Source of the DNA: Nitrospirota bacterium
GTDB lineage: Bacteria > Nitrospirota > Thermodesulfovibrionia > Thermodesulfovibrionales > UBA6898
DNA: 64,000 bases
Assembly: GCA_021783515.1 (NCBI GenBank)
Contig: JAJXTV010000011.1
Location: 36,954-100,953 of the forward strand
Direction of reading: 5' to 3'
Shown: positions 25,689-34,258 of the stretch, piece after piece
Position numbering within the stretch: position 1 is the stretch's first letter
Layout of the letters: each line of letters begins with the position of its first letter
The notes under the pieces: generated by a model
The model's input: the letters and a program-made list of their open reading frames with translations, nothing else
Databases searched by the model: none
Told to the model about the DNA's origin: nothing
Made by a program: the position numbers and the translations under genes

Positions 25689-26150
25689 ATGACTAAGTCA
25701 TTTTGTTCTTCTTTGGTGATTGCGTTGGCGCTTTTTTTCAGCTTTTCAGCGGCAGGGGCAGCCGAGTGGCAGCTGGTGGGAAAGAACAACCGGGGGGCCG
25801 TATATTACGATAGGTACGGGGCCAAACAGATTCCGGGAAATGTCATGAGAGTCCCGGTGAAGATTGTCTATTCGCCCGACGGGGCAAAGGAAATAAGGGA
25901 AGCGTTTCCGTTCATCGCCCAATCCGAAACGGTCGCTTATACGCTTTATACCTATGAGGTGAGGTGCCTCACAAATTCATTCATGATCACACGGGCCGCG
26001 ACGTATGATCCCTCGGGGAAGGTGATTAAGGGCACCGAGCTGGATTATGTCAGCACTGCAGAGGCATCGTGGGACCACGCGACGCCCAACTCGTTGGTCT
26101 CTGTCCTGTCCGAAAGGGTCTGCAGATATCTTCTGCCCGCCCGCCCGTAG
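25689..26150 (+). CDS. Secreted protein, surface-adhesin protein E-like
   Basis: 153 residues with a signal peptide (1-24, cleavage near AGA-AEW). The mature part opens WQLVGKNNRGAVYYDRYGAKQIPGNVMRVPVKIVYS, the pattern of the surface-adhesin protein E-like domain (PF16747), which in many bacteria is simply an exported single-domain protein of unknown role. Two Cys (VRCLTN and ERVCRY) may form a disulfide. The ATG at 25689 was chosen over 25617 because the signal peptide begins there. No functional partner is adjacent. Confidence 0.75.
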   Translation: MTKSFCSSLVIALALFFSFSAAGAAEWQLVGKNNRGAVYYDRYGAKQIPGNVMRVPVKIVYSPDGAKEIREAFPFIAQSETVAYTLYTYEVRCLTNSFMITRAATYDPSGKVIKGTELDYVSTAEASWDHATPNSLVSVLSERVCRYLLPARP

Positions 26151-26402
26151 CTAGCTCTCGCCGCCGGCCCCTGGCCTTTATGCCGGACCGACCCTGCCGA
26201 GTGTTTCCCGGCCGTGCTCACGCGAAGAAGTCCTGGCTCGGCACGGTGCATGAGGACATGATACGCGAGACTTCAGGGAAGCACAACAGCGTGCCGGGGG
26301 GGAGGGTTATAGCGCAGTTTCCGTCACTTCTCATGGCGAGGAAGATTGAGAAACGTCTGTGATTTGGATAGCCTCTCCTTCCACTCTCTGGTATAATGCA
26401 GC

Positions 26403-27074
26403 ATGGCGGGGCCTTATGAGATCATTTTCAAGCTGCTGCTCGGCACACTCCTCGGCGGCATCATCGGCTTCGAGCGGCAGACGCACGGCCGGGCGGCCGG
26501 CTTCAGGACACAGCTCCTCGTCTGTGTTTCCTGCGTTCTGATCATGATCATCTCCGAAAACTACTATGCGAGGGGCGTGATGAATCCGGAGCTAACGCGC
26601 ATCGACCCCACGCGGATCGCGGCCGGAGCGATGACCGGCGTCGGGTTCCTCGGGGCCGGCGTCATTCTCAAAACGGGGCTTTCGATCCAGGGGCTCACCA
26701 CCGCCGCCTGCATCTGGATCGTCTCGGCCATCGGGCTTGCGATCGGCGCGGGGCAGTATCTGGCCGGGATCTCCGGCTTTGCGATCACCTTCTTTTCCCT
26801 CTGGGGGCTCCGCGTGCTGGAGGTCAGGATGCCGCGGCTGACGTACCGGTACGTTACGGTGACCACGGACGATTCGGGTGACGAGAAGATGGTGACGCTG
26901 CCGTTTGAGCAAAAGGGGTTCGAGATCGTCAAGATGGATTATGCGATGGCGCCGAGGGAAAAGGAAAAGACCTTTATCTTTACGGCGGCGACAAGAGAGG
27001 CCGGCTCGCTAAAAGGCGTGGTCGACGACATCTCCGGTCTGGCTGCGGTAAAGAGGATCGAAGTAAAGAGCTGA
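26403..27074 (+). CDS. MgtC/SapB family membrane protein
   Basis: 223 residues. Four to five hydrophobic helices make up the first ~140 residues, with family motifs LLGGIIGFERQTHGRAAGFRTQLLV, GAMTGVGFLGAGVI and GLTTAACIWIVSAIG. A C-terminal cytosolic ~80-residue domain with an ACT-like beta-alpha pattern follows. MgtC-type proteins modulate F-ATPase or help survival at low Mg in some species; this member's role is open. The ATG lies 5 nt after a perfect TATAAT (26392-26397) with no Shine-Dalgarno, so a leaderless mRNA is likely. It converges with the Nudix gene. Confidence 0.88.
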   Translation: MAGPYEIIFKLLLGTLLGGIIGFERQTHGRAAGFRTQLLVCVSCVLIMIISENYYARGVMNPELTRIDPTRIAAGAMTGVGFLGAGVILKTGLSIQGLTTAACIWIVSAIGLAIGAGQYLAGISGFAITFFSLWGLRVLEVRMPRLTYRYVTVTTDDSGDEKMVTLPFEQKGFEIVKMDYAMAPREKEKTFIFTAATREAGSLKGVVDDISGLAAVKRIEVKS

Positions 27075-27075
27075 A

Positions 27076-27101
27076 GCCCCTTCGACAGGCTCAGGGTGAC
27101 A
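27076..27101. repeat. Dispersed-repeat-like sequence between mgtC-like and Nudix genes
   Basis: It contains CCCTTCGACAGGCTCAGGGT, a sequence I recognise as a common interspersed repeat core in diverse bacterial genomes. It sits between two convergent genes, a typical position for such repeats. Only one copy is present here. Confidence 0.45.
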
Positions 27102-27118
27102 TCGAAGTGATTCTGGGG

Positions 27119-27682
27119 TTATGGTTGCCTTTTCCCCTGGAGTGAACGTCTGGCGAGTTCTATCAGGCCGAATACCTTGAGATCGACATAATCGCCCGCC
27201 TCGCCTCTCGATTCGATCTCTGAAGCAACTCCATCGAGAGGGACCTTCAGCACCTCGATGTGTTCGGTCTCGTCCCTGTTGCCTATGCCGACGAAGGTGA
27301 GACCGGTCGCGATGAAGACAGTAAGCAATTCCGACGACAGCCCCGAAGACAGAGGCCCCTCGGTGAGGAACCTCAGGTCCCCCGCCGAATAGCCGGTCTC
27401 TTCGATGAGTTCCCTTCTCGCCGCGTCTTCCGGCCTTTCGCCCGGATCGCAGAGTCCTGCCGGCAGCTCGATCACATGGCCGTTTATCGGCGGGCGAAAC
27501 TGGCGGATCATCACGACCTCACCCTCGTCCGTAAAGGGAACGATGCCGACAACGCCTTCGCATCCCACCCTCTCTACCGCCTCCCAGTCCCGCTCGGTCA
27601 CCCCCGATCCGTCTATGTACCGCACGAGCACGGACCTGAGGAACTTTCCCTCCCATAACGTCTTCTTCTTCAGGACGGTCAT
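27119..27682 (-). CDS. Nudix hydrolase, ADP-ribose pyrophosphatase-like
   Basis: 187 residues. The Nudix box GX5EX7REUXEEXGU is present (GLCDPGERPEDAARRELIEETG, ~76-97), binding Mg and hydrolysing nucleoside-diphosphate derivatives. The upstream VRYIDGSGVTERDWEAVE and MIRQFRPPINGHVIELPAGL match the ADP-ribose diphosphatase subgroup. It is the last gene of the Ni/Co transporter operon, starting 6 bp after the ATPase stop; a direct link to metal uptake is not obvious and it may simply share the transcript. Confidence 0.9.
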   Translation of the reverse strand: MTVLKKKTLWEGKFLRSVLVRYIDGSGVTERDWEAVERVGCEGVVGIVPFTDEGEVVMIRQFRPPINGHVIELPAGLCDPGERPEDAARRELIEETGYSAGDLRFLTEGPLSSGLSSELLTVFIATGLTFVGIGNRDETEHIEVLKVPLDGVASEIESRGEAGDYVDLKVFGLIELARRSLQGKRQP

Positions 27683-27688
27683 CGCAGC

Positions 27689-27889
27689 CTACCTGCAGAG
27701 TTCCCTTGCCTTCTGAAAATGCGAGTCCATCGCCATGGTCTCGTCGGCGATCTTCAGCAGAAGCACGGCAAGTTCCTTTCTGCCGAGCGACTCCGCTTTT
27801 TTGGCCCAGTCGCGGTATGTCTTTGCATGCTCCGAATTGTGTTCGGCCCAGTGTCCCAGCAGATGCTGCAGCTTCGTGATTTCGTCCAT
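27689..27889 (-). CDS. Possible internally translated His-rich helical domain
   Basis: Alternative product of the 3' end of the ATPase gene. The in-frame ATG at 27889 (MDEITKLQHLLGHWAEHN) is preceded on the minus strand by GGGAGGAGAG, a ribosome site much better than chance. The product would be 66 residues with His at i, i+4 and i+4 positions (GHWAEHNSEH) and two Cys-free amphipathic helices. A metal-binding or transporter-regulating role is speculation. Confidence 0.4.
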   Translation of the reverse strand: MDEITKLQHLLGHWAEHNSEHAKTYRDWAKKAESLGRKELAVLLLKIADETMAMDSHFQKARELCR

Positions 27890-28642
27890 CTCTCCTCCCG
27901 GTGAAAAATCTCTCTTCTGGAGCGATAGCGGAAGCTCCAGGTTGTTTTCTTCGAGCAGCCGTCTGTTCGACAGCATCTCTTCGGCGGGACCGTCGGCAAC
28001 GACCCGCCCCTCTTTGATGATGACGCATCGCCTGCAGACGTCGAGAATAAGGTCGAGGTCGTGCGAGGCGACGATCTTGGTGTGGTGGAAATGCCTGAGA
28101 AGGTTGATCAGCGCCCTCCGCGACTTCGGGTCGAGGTGGGAAGCCGGCTCGTCCATGACGAGTATGTCCGGCTGCATCGCGAGGACGGCGGCGATCGCTA
28201 CAGCGCTCTTCTGTCCTCCCGAAAGATGGTGGGGAGGCTTGTCCCTGAGGCCGAGGCCGCCGACGGTCTCGAGGGCATCGTCGACACATTCCCGCACCCG
28301 GCCGGGGCTCAGCCCGAGGTTGAGGGGTCCGAACGCCACGTCGTCGAAGACGGTAGGCATGAAGAGCTGGTCGTCGGGGTTCTGGAATATGACGCCCACC
28401 TTCTTTCTGATCTCCTGCCGGGTCTTTTTGTCGAGCGTCTGGTCGCCGATCGTGATGGTGCCGGTCTGGGGCAGGAGAAAGCCGTTGGTATGCATCAGAA
28501 AGGTCGATTTCCCCGAGCCGTTTGCGCCGACGATGCCGACCGATTCGCCGTGAGTGATCCTGAGCGACAGCCCGTTGAGCGCCTTCGTCCCGTCGGGATA
28601 ACGGAAGTGGACGTCCTGAAACTCGACGATATGGTGGCTCAT
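27689..28642 (-). CDS. cbiO: ECF transporter ATPase (CbiO/NikO) with His-rich C-terminal extension
   Basis: 317 residues. The ABC ATPase part (1-~235) has Walker A GANGSGKST (39-47), Q loop FQNPDDQLF, signature LSGGQK and Walker B MDEPASHLDP. It energises Ni/Co uptake with the T and S components encoded upstream. Residues ~252-317 are an extra helical domain (LQHLLGHWAEHNSEHAKTYRDW) with regularly spaced His. A GGGAGG ribosome site lies directly before an in-frame ATG at 27889, so a separate 66-residue protein could also be made. The gene lies 7 bp after the T component. Confidence 0.9.
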   Translation of the reverse strand: MSHHIVEFQDVHFRYPDGTKALNGLSLRITHGESVGIVGANGSGKSTFLMHTNGFLLPQTGTITIGDQTLDKKTRQEIRKKVGVIFQNPDDQLFMPTVFDDVAFGPLNLGLSPGRVRECVDDALETVGGLGLRDKPPHHLSGGQKSAVAIAAVLAMQPDILVMDEPASHLDPKSRRALINLLRHFHHTKIVASHDLDLILDVCRRCVIIKEGRVVADGPAEEMLSNRRLLEENNLELPLSLQKRDFSPGGEMDEITKLQHLLGHWAEHNSEHAKTYRDWAKKAESLGRKELAVLLLKIADETMAMDSHFQKARELCR

Positions 28643-28649
28643 CGATACC

Positions 28650-29453
28650 TCAGAATGCCCTCATCGAAAGTCTTCCTACGGCGCCTACGACGTCGTGCGC
28701 CCTGAAGAGATAGAGTGCGGCGGCGGTCGACAGGAGGAAGGCCGCGTCCGCACCGGAGAAACGGTACGGCCTCACGGAATGCAGCCTCCCGCTGAACCCG
28801 CGAGAAAGCATCGCCTGGTAGATCCGCTCCGCCCGCTCGACTGTCCTGAGAAAGAGGGTCCCGATCAGGTGCGCGAACGACCGCATCCCCGTGCCCTTCT
28901 TCCCGAAGGAGCGCATGTCCCTGGCGCGCACGAGGCGCATCGTCTCCTCCGTCAGCACGAAGAGGTAGCGATAAAGGAAAAGGAGCTGCGAGACGAAGAC
29001 CTCGGGCATCCCGAGTTTCTGCAGCGCATGGCATATCCCGGGGAACGAGGTGGTGGCGATGAGCAGGAGCGCGGAGGTGATCGTGAGGAGGAACTTCATC
29101 ATGATCGAAAGGAACGAGATCCATCCCCCCGACACCGGGACTCCGAAGAAAGAGGAAACGATCCGTCTGTCGATTGCCGGATTGAAGATCCCGATGAAAA
29201 AGGCGAACGACGACACGAGCAGCACCTTCTTCATGATGAATCTCACCGGGATGTCTGCGAGCGCAAAGAGCAGCACCGGGAAGAGAAAGAAGGGGAGCAG
29301 CCCCGCGATCTCATATTTCGGAAAAGAGACGACGGTGACGATAAACAGGAGCGTGGCGAGCAGCTTTGCCCGCGGGTCGAGCCTGTGGATGGCCGTATCG
29401 CGGTAAGAAAGGGTATCGAGATATCCGAGGTTGAAATATTCGCTGTCGAACAT
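28650..29453 (-). CDS. cbiQ: ECF transporter T component (CbiQ/NikQ)
   Basis: 267 residues with five to six hydrophobic helices. The cytosolic coupling motifs characteristic of T components are present: ARDMRSFG and ERIYQAMLSRGF (usually ARG; here SRG). These contact the ATPase grooves. The first ~30 residues (DTAIHRLDPRAKLLATLLF) match the CbiQ N-terminus. Placed between NikMN and the ATPase, 50 bp from the former and 7 bp from the latter, so all are cotranscribed. Confidence 0.92.
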   Translation of the reverse strand: MFDSEYFNLGYLDTLSYRDTAIHRLDPRAKLLATLLFIVTVVSFPKYEIAGLLPFFLFPVLLFALADIPVRFIMKKVLLVSSFAFFIGIFNPAIDRRIVSSFFGVPVSGGWISFLSIMMKFLLTITSALLLIATTSFPGICHALQKLGMPEVFVSQLLFLYRYLFVLTEETMRLVRARDMRSFGKKGTGMRSFAHLIGTLFLRTVERAERIYQAMLSRGFSGRLHSVRPYRFSGADAAFLLSTAAALYLFRAHDVVGAVGRLSMRAF

Positions 29454-29503
29454 GAGACTATTGTAACGTGATCGCCTCTCTTATTGACACCGTCGTCCGC
29501 CCC

Positions 29504-30538
29504 TTACGCCGATTTCCTGCGCAGCGCCCTGATAAGCAGCCCTATGAGAAACACCGCCGCCAGGACGAGGGCCGAGCCGACGATGCCGGAGACCGAGGTG
29601 CCGGGCTCCACGGCTGGCCAGGAGGCCCCCCCTCTGCCTTCTTCGGCCCCGTCCGGTTTTTTGAAACTGTAGTCGGGCAGGAAGGCGGTCTTCTTCTGCA
29701 CCGATTGCAGCGCCGTCGCGATGCCCCCTTTTTCCGGGAGTTCCGGCCTTCCGAAGACCTTTGCTATCGACCATTCGAGGCCGTCGGGGTTGGCGGACGC
29801 AAACCACGAGAGAGCCCCCCCGGTGAGCGCGGCCACGATCAGCAGGCCGATAAAGACCCTCTTGATCGAGACGCGGGCGGACAGCGGCCTGCCGGAAGCG
29901 GCGCTCTGGAGGATCTCCGGCCGCGAGGCCCTGATGAAATTGATCACCGCAGCGGTGACGAACCCCTCGACTATGCCGATGCCGAGATGGATCGGCTGCA
30001 TCATCAGCACGAAGGTGCGGAAAGGGAGCTCGCTCCGGCCGGAAAGCAGGGTCTCGATCACCACGGAAAAGGCGCCGAGCTGCAGGGCGACGATGCCGCT
30101 TATCATGGCGGCTATCGTGATCCTCTTTGGGGGGCTGTCGTCCCTGACGAGCGCCTTGTAGATGAGGGGGTAGGCGATGAAGCAGGGATAGATGCCGAGG
30201 TTCCAGATGTTGCATCCGAGGGCAAGGAGCCCGCCATCGGCGAAAAAAAAGGCCTGTATCGTCAGCACCGAGGCCATGACGATGAACCCGGCGTACGGAC
30301 CGAGGAGTATCGCGAGTATCATCCCCCCGCCCAGGTGTCCGCTCGACCCCGTCCCGGGGATGGTAAAGTTGATCATCTGGGCCGCGAAGATGAAGGCGCC
30401 GAGCACGCCCATGAGCGGGACCATCTTGTCGTCCATGTTTTCCTTCAGTTTTTTGGCGCAATAGCCTATCGTCCCGAGCGTCCCCGCCCAGAAGGTCGCG
30501 CCTACCGCAGGTGAAAGTAATGCATCAGCCATATGCAT
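29504..30538 (-). CDS. cbiM: Ni/Co ECF transporter substrate-binding subunit (CbiM/NikMN fusion)
   Basis: 344 residues. The start MHMADALLSP carries the N-terminal His motif that binds the metal in CbiM/NikM (normally MHIxD). The first ~215 residues are the six-helix S component. Residues ~225-344 are a CbiN/NikN-like segment with the PDGLE motif (ANPDGLEWS) between two membrane helices, fused into the same chain. Nickel and cobalt cannot be told apart from sequence. The ATG at 30538 follows GGAGGAAACGACC. It begins 13 bp after the outer-membrane protein stop. Confidence 0.92.
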   Translation of the reverse strand: MHMADALLSPAVGATFWAGTLGTIGYCAKKLKENMDDKMVPLMGVLGAFIFAAQMINFTIPGTGSSGHLGGGMILAILLGPYAGFIVMASVLTIQAFFFADGGLLALGCNIWNLGIYPCFIAYPLIYKALVRDDSPPKRITIAAMISGIVALQLGAFSVVIETLLSGRSELPFRTFVLMMQPIHLGIGIVEGFVTAAVINFIRASRPEILQSAASGRPLSARVSIKRVFIGLLIVAALTGGALSWFASANPDGLEWSIAKVFGRPELPEKGGIATALQSVQKKTAFLPDYSFKKPDGAEEGRGGASWPAVEPGTSVSGIVGSALVLAAVFLIGLLIRALRRKSA

Positions 30539-30551
30539 GGTCGTTTCCTCC

Positions 30552-31331
30552 TTAGAACCGGTACGTGATGCCGCCGCGGACGGCAACATCTGCTTCGGGT
30601 TTAGTCAGGCCGGCCTTCAGTCCGAGGCCGGCGTCGAAGTTTTCGCTCACCGAATAGATCACGCCGCCGAGAACGTACGCCGGCGGGGTGTCCGAGGACC
30701 CCTCCGGGTTGGTCGCGACCCCCAAATCTCCCACGATCTTCAGGCCCTTCGCTACATCCACCGTCGTGGCGAGGGACGCATGCCAGAGATCGTCCCGGTC
30801 GTCGCCGGTGTTGTTGTTCCTGATATAGGCCAGGTTGAGATGAAACGCCCAGGGGTTCACTTCCTTTGATGCGATGAGATAGAGATACCAGGTCATCTTC
30901 CCGTTGCCGAGGTCCCTGTCGGAATCTCCGGTGGGGATGGTGAGGCCCGGCTTCACCGCGAGGCTTAGCCCCTTCTCTTCATAAAACCTCCACTTCGCCT
31001 CGACCGAGAGGTCCGAAAACCCGCTTTCCCGCGTCACCGATCCCGAATCGTCCGACCGCCAGGAGGAATAAGGGATGGCCAGCACCATGTCCACCGTTTC
31101 CGTTGCCCCGTATGTAAGGGCGGCCGCGAGGTCGCTATTTCTGTTTGTAACGGGCTCTTCCTTGTCGTGTCCCAGCTCCCCCGCGACTTCGAGTTGGAAC
31201 TTTCCCTTGCCTTGCGTGCCCGTATCGTCCGTGATGAGCGGGATGGCGGCAAAGACGGGGTTAGATGCCGGCACAATCAGAATGGCCAGAAGACAGATTT
31301 GCACCTGCAGGCGAACAACACTTTTCCTCAT
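30552..31331 (-). CDS. Outer-membrane beta-barrel protein (Phenol_MetA_deg/transporter-like)
   Basis: 259 residues with a signal peptide (1-~28, ending VFA-AIP). The rest alternates short amphipathic strands with polar loops and ends RGGITYRF, a classic C-terminal barrel strand. The opening AIPLITDDTGTQGKGKFQLEVAGEL matches the MetA-pathway/transporter-like family. As first gene of the Ni/Co operon it may provide passage of metal or a metal complex across the outer membrane (inference from position). The ATG at 31331 has GGGAGA 6 nt upstream; the longer frame to 31493 runs through the leader terminator and is rejected. Confidence 0.8.
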   Translation of the reverse strand: MRKSVVRLQVQICLLAILIVPASNPVFAAIPLITDDTGTQGKGKFQLEVAGELGHDKEEPVTNRNSDLAAALTYGATETVDMVLAIPYSSWRSDDSGSVTRESGFSDLSVEAKWRFYEEKGLSLAVKPGLTIPTGDSDRDLGNGKMTWYLYLIASKEVNPWAFHLNLAYIRNNNTGDDRDDLWHASLATTVDVAKGLKIVGDLGVATNPEGSSDTPPAYVLGGVIYSVSENFDAGLGLKAGLTKPEADVAVRGGITYRF

Positions 31332-31353
31332 GCGATTCTCCCTGTTCAGGAAA

Positions 31354-31415
31354 TAAAAAAAGCCACCAAGGCTTTTTTGCGCAGGGCTTCCGCCTGCTGC
31401 TAAGCCTTCGTGGCT
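31354..31415 (-). terminator. Leader terminator upstream of the Ni/Co transporter operon
   Basis: On the minus strand, arms at 31415-31402 and 31374-31361 pair over 14 positions with one G-G mismatch and are followed by T7. The 27-nt loop contains its own hairpin (31397-31381). The structure lies wholly in the 5' leader, 23 nt before the first start codon, so most transcripts should end here unless antitermination occurs. Confidence 0.75.
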
Positions 31416-31551
31416 CTGTTCCTGGTCAAGGATAGCACAAAGAAATGCCGCTACGCAAATCTTTTTGGGTCCCTCCGCGTCCATTCCCGGCAAATCGGGA
31501 ATGGGTTTATGTTAAAATACTGCGTACACTCTCAAAAGAGAACTTACTCGA

Positions 31552-33066
31552 TTGGATAAAGAGATACATAACGGGCCGTGCGGAAAGGGCCGAAGGGCCT
31601 GCCCGAAGCGGCGTTCAGCAGAAAAACCCTCCTTTAGTCTTCCCGACGAAGAACATGACGGCATATTTGCGGACAAGCTCCATGAGGAATGCGGGGTCTT
31701 CGGAGTCTTCGGGCATCCCGAGGCCGCAAACCTCACCTATCTCGGGCTATATGCGCTTCAGCACAGGGGCCAGGAGAGCTCGGGGATATGCTCGTCCGAC
31801 GGCAAGCAGGTCTATACCGAGAAGGCGATGGGGCTCGTGGCCGATATCTTCAGCGAAAAGAGGCTGAAGAAGCTCCCCGGGTACCTTGCCATCGGCCACA
31901 ACCGGTATTCGACCGCAGGCAGCAGCATCCTGAAGAATGTCCAGCCGATCGTCGCGAACTTTTCGCTCGGGACGCTCGCCCTCGCCCATAACGGCAACCT
32001 CGTCAACGCGAACGAGCTCAGGAACACCCTCGAGGAAGAGGGAGCGATCTTCCAGTCCACGTCGGACAGCGAGGTGATCGTGCATCTTATCGCCCACTCG
32101 AAGGGCGAGAGCTTTCACGAGCGGGTGATCCAGGCGCTCCGGGAGGTGAGCGGCGCCTTCAGTCTGCTCATCCTGAGAGAGAAGGAGTTGATTGCGGCAC
32201 GGGACTCCTACGGGGTCAGGCCGCTTTGCCTGGGGCAGGTGGACGGCGCCTATGTCGTCGCCTCGGAGACCTGCGCCCTGGACCTGATCAGCGCTAAGTA
32301 CATCCGCGACGTTGAACCCGGGGAGATCGTGATCATCAACGAAAACGGCATCACGTCTCTGAAGGCGCTTCCGAGCCCGGAGAAGGCCTTCTGCATCTTC
32401 GAGTTCATCTATTTTTCGAGGCCCGACAGCTACATCTTCGGCGGACAGAACGTCAACGGCATCAGGAAAGAATTTGGCAGACAGCTGGCGAGGGAATCGA
32501 ATATAGACGCCGACCTTGTCATCCCCGTCCCCGACTCCGGCGTGCCTGCGGCGCTCGGCTTCTCCGAAGAGAGCGGCATCCCGTTTGATTTCGGCCTGAT
32601 CAGGAACCACTATATCGGCAGGACCTTCATCGAGCCGAAGCAGAGCATCCGGCATTTCGGCGTGAAGATCAAGCTCAATCCTGTCAGGGAACTGATCGAG
32701 GGCAAGCGGATCGTGGTGATCGACGACTCGATCGTGCGGGGCACCACGAGCAAGAAGATCGTCAAGATGCTGAGGGAAAACGGCGGGGCCTCGGAGGTCC
32801 ACCTGAGGATCAGCTCGCCGCCGACGATCATGCCCTGCTTTTACGGTATCGATACGCCCACGAGACAGGAATTGATCGCATCGAGCCACGATGTCGAGGA
32901 GATCAGAAAATACGTGACCGCCGACTCTCTTGCGTATCTGAGCCTCGAAGGACTGCTGAAGATCGTGCCGGAATCGGGGAACTATTGCACCGCCTGCTTC
33001 GACAACGTCTACCCGATCAGCTTCCCCGGCGAGCATCTCGAACAACTCGAGCTCTTTTTCAAGTAA
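31552..33066 (+). CDS. purF: Amidophosphoribosyltransferase
   Basis: 504 residues. First committed step of purine synthesis: glutamine plus PRPP to phosphoribosylamine. The catalytic Cys47 ([10 protein letters not shown]) is preceded by a 46-residue propeptide that must be removed. The glutaminase motifs [10 protein letters not shown] and AHNGNLVN follow, then the PRPP loop [13 protein letters not shown] (~387-399). Cys in KAFCIF and PTIMPCF and the pair NYCTAC are placed like the [4Fe-4S] ligands of B. subtilis-type PurF, so this is the cluster-containing class. The only in-frame start before Cys47 is a TTG at 31552 with a weak AAGAGA site; no ATG or GTG is available. Confidence 0.95.
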   Translation: MDKEIHNGPCGKGRRACPKRRSAEKPSFSLPDEEHDGIFADKLHEECGVFGVFGHPEAANLTYLGLYALQHRGQESSGICSSDGKQVYTEKAMGLVADIFSEKRLKKLPGYLAIGHNRYSTAGSSILKNVQPIVANFSLGTLALAHNGNLVNANELRNTLEEEGAIFQSTSDSEVIVHLIAHSKGESFHERVIQALREVSGAFSLLILREKELIAARDSYGVRPLCLGQVDGAYVVASETCALDLISAKYIRDVEPGEIVIINENGITSLKALPSPEKAFCIFEFIYFSRPDSYIFGGQNVNGIRKEFGRQLARESNIDADLVIPVPDSGVPAALGFSEESGIPFDFGLIRNHYIGRTFIEPKQSIRHFGVKIKLNPVRELIEGKRIVVIDDSIVRGTTSKKIVKMLRENGGASEVHLRISSPPTIMPCFYGIDTPTRQELIASSHDVEEIRKYVTADSLAYLSLEGLLKIVPESGNYCTACFDNVYPISFPGEHLEQLELFFK

Positions 33067-33124
33067 GCCTGTCGTTGTTTGCCGGCGCGGATATGCAGCT
33101 TGATTGTGCATAAGGAGGGAATCG

Positions 33125-34258
33125 ATGGCCGTTTCTGTTTTGAGAGACATCTTCAGGGTCAACCTCGGGGTGAAGAAGACCGAACGCTGCCTCGTCTTCA
33201 CCGACTTCCCTGCTTCCTCTGAAACGCCGTCGCCGGATGAATTGGAGAGGCGATCGAGACTCCGGTGCCTCGCCTTTCTCATCTCCGAGACGGGGAAATC
33301 ATTTGCGAAGGGGGTTGTTCTGAGGGAATTCGCGGCGACCGGCAGCCACGGCGCCGAGCCGCCGCGAGAGATCTGGGAGACCGCCTTCGGCCGAAGGACG
33401 ATCGACGCCCTCGACAAGAAGGGGTTGCTCGGCCCGCTTCTTTCGAAGACCGCCTCGGGGAAGCAGCAAGAGGAGGCCGAAGGGATAATCGGACGGTTCT
33501 GCAAAGATGCGGTTGATGTTGTGATCGCCCTTTCGAATTATTCCACGAGCCACACGAGGTTCAGGGATTTCCTCACGACGACCTGCGGTACGCGGTACGC
33601 GAGCATGCCGCTTTTCGAGTTTTCGATGCTGGAAGGGCCGATGAGCGTCGACTGGAAGGAGCTGGCGAGGATCTCGAAGGGAATTGCCGCCAGACTTAAC
33701 AAGGCGGTGGAGGTCTCGATCAGCACGCCGAACGGATCGGGGATGGCATTCTCCGTAAAAGGAAGAAAGGCCCTTGCCGACACCGGGATGCTGCGCGGGA
33801 AGGGGGCCTTCGGAAACCTTCCGGCCGGCGAGGTCTTCGTCGCCCCCGTGGAAGGAAGCGCCAAGGGCAGGCTTGTGCTCGACTGGGCGCCGACAAGGGA
33901 GCTTGCCTCTCCGGTGACGCTCGTCATCAGAGAAGGGCTGGTACAGGAGGTCTCCGGCGAGGAACCTTTTGCAGACGAGCTGAGGAAGAGGCTTTCGGAA
34001 AGGGAGGAGAACCGCAATATCGCGGAATTCGGGATAGGGACGAACAGCCGCGCCAAGAGGCCCGACAACATCCTCGAGTCCGAAAAGATCATGGGCACGA
34101 TCCATATCGCGCTCGGCGACAACAGCACCTTCGGCGGAAAGGTGAAGACCCCGATGCACCAGGATTTCGTATTCTTCCGCCCGACGGTCAGGCTGACGCG
34201 CGGGGACGGTAGCGCCGACGTGCTGATGAAGGCGGGCAGACTGGAGGCGGCCGGATGA
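33125..34258 (+). CDS. M29-like (AmpS/PepS) aminopeptidase family protein
   Basis: 377 residues. The C-terminal half carries the M29-type signatures EFGIGTN, a following LESEKIMGTIHIALGDNSTFGGKV and MHQDFVFF, which supply metal ligands (Glu, His, Asp) in thermophilic aminopeptidases. The N-terminal half is divergent. Predicted cytosolic. The ATG at 33125 has GGAGGG directly upstream. The next gene, cutA, overlaps by 4 bp (ATGA), so the two are translationally coupled. Substrate is unknown. Confidence 0.8.
   Translation: MAVSVLRDIFRVNLGVKKTERCLVFTDFPASSETPSPDELERRSRLRCLAFLISETGKSFAKGVVLREFAATGSHGAEPPREIWETAFGRRTIDALDKKGLLGPLLSKTASGKQQEEAEGIIGRFCKDAVDVVIALSNYSTSHTRFRDFLTTTCGTRYASMPLFEFSMLEGPMSVDWKELARISKGIAARLNKAVEVSISTPNGSGMAFSVKGRKALADTGMLRGKGAFGNLPAGEVFVAPVEGSAKGRLVLDWAPTRELASPVTLVIREGLVQEVSGEEPFADELRKRLSEREENRNIAEFGIGTNSRAKRPDNILESEKIMGTIHIALGDNSTFGGKVKTPMHQDFVFFRPTVRLTRGDGSADVLMKAGRLEAAG

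Noticed and set aside
26180..26362. 60-codon frame between the surface-adhesin-like and MgtC-like genes
   Set aside because: No ribosome site, no recognisable motif; likely chance in GC-rich DNA.
31354..31493. NiCo or cobalamin riboswitch in the NikMN leader
   Set aside because: The required conserved aptamer cores were not found; only a terminator with a hairpin in the loop is supported, so I list it as an attenuator.
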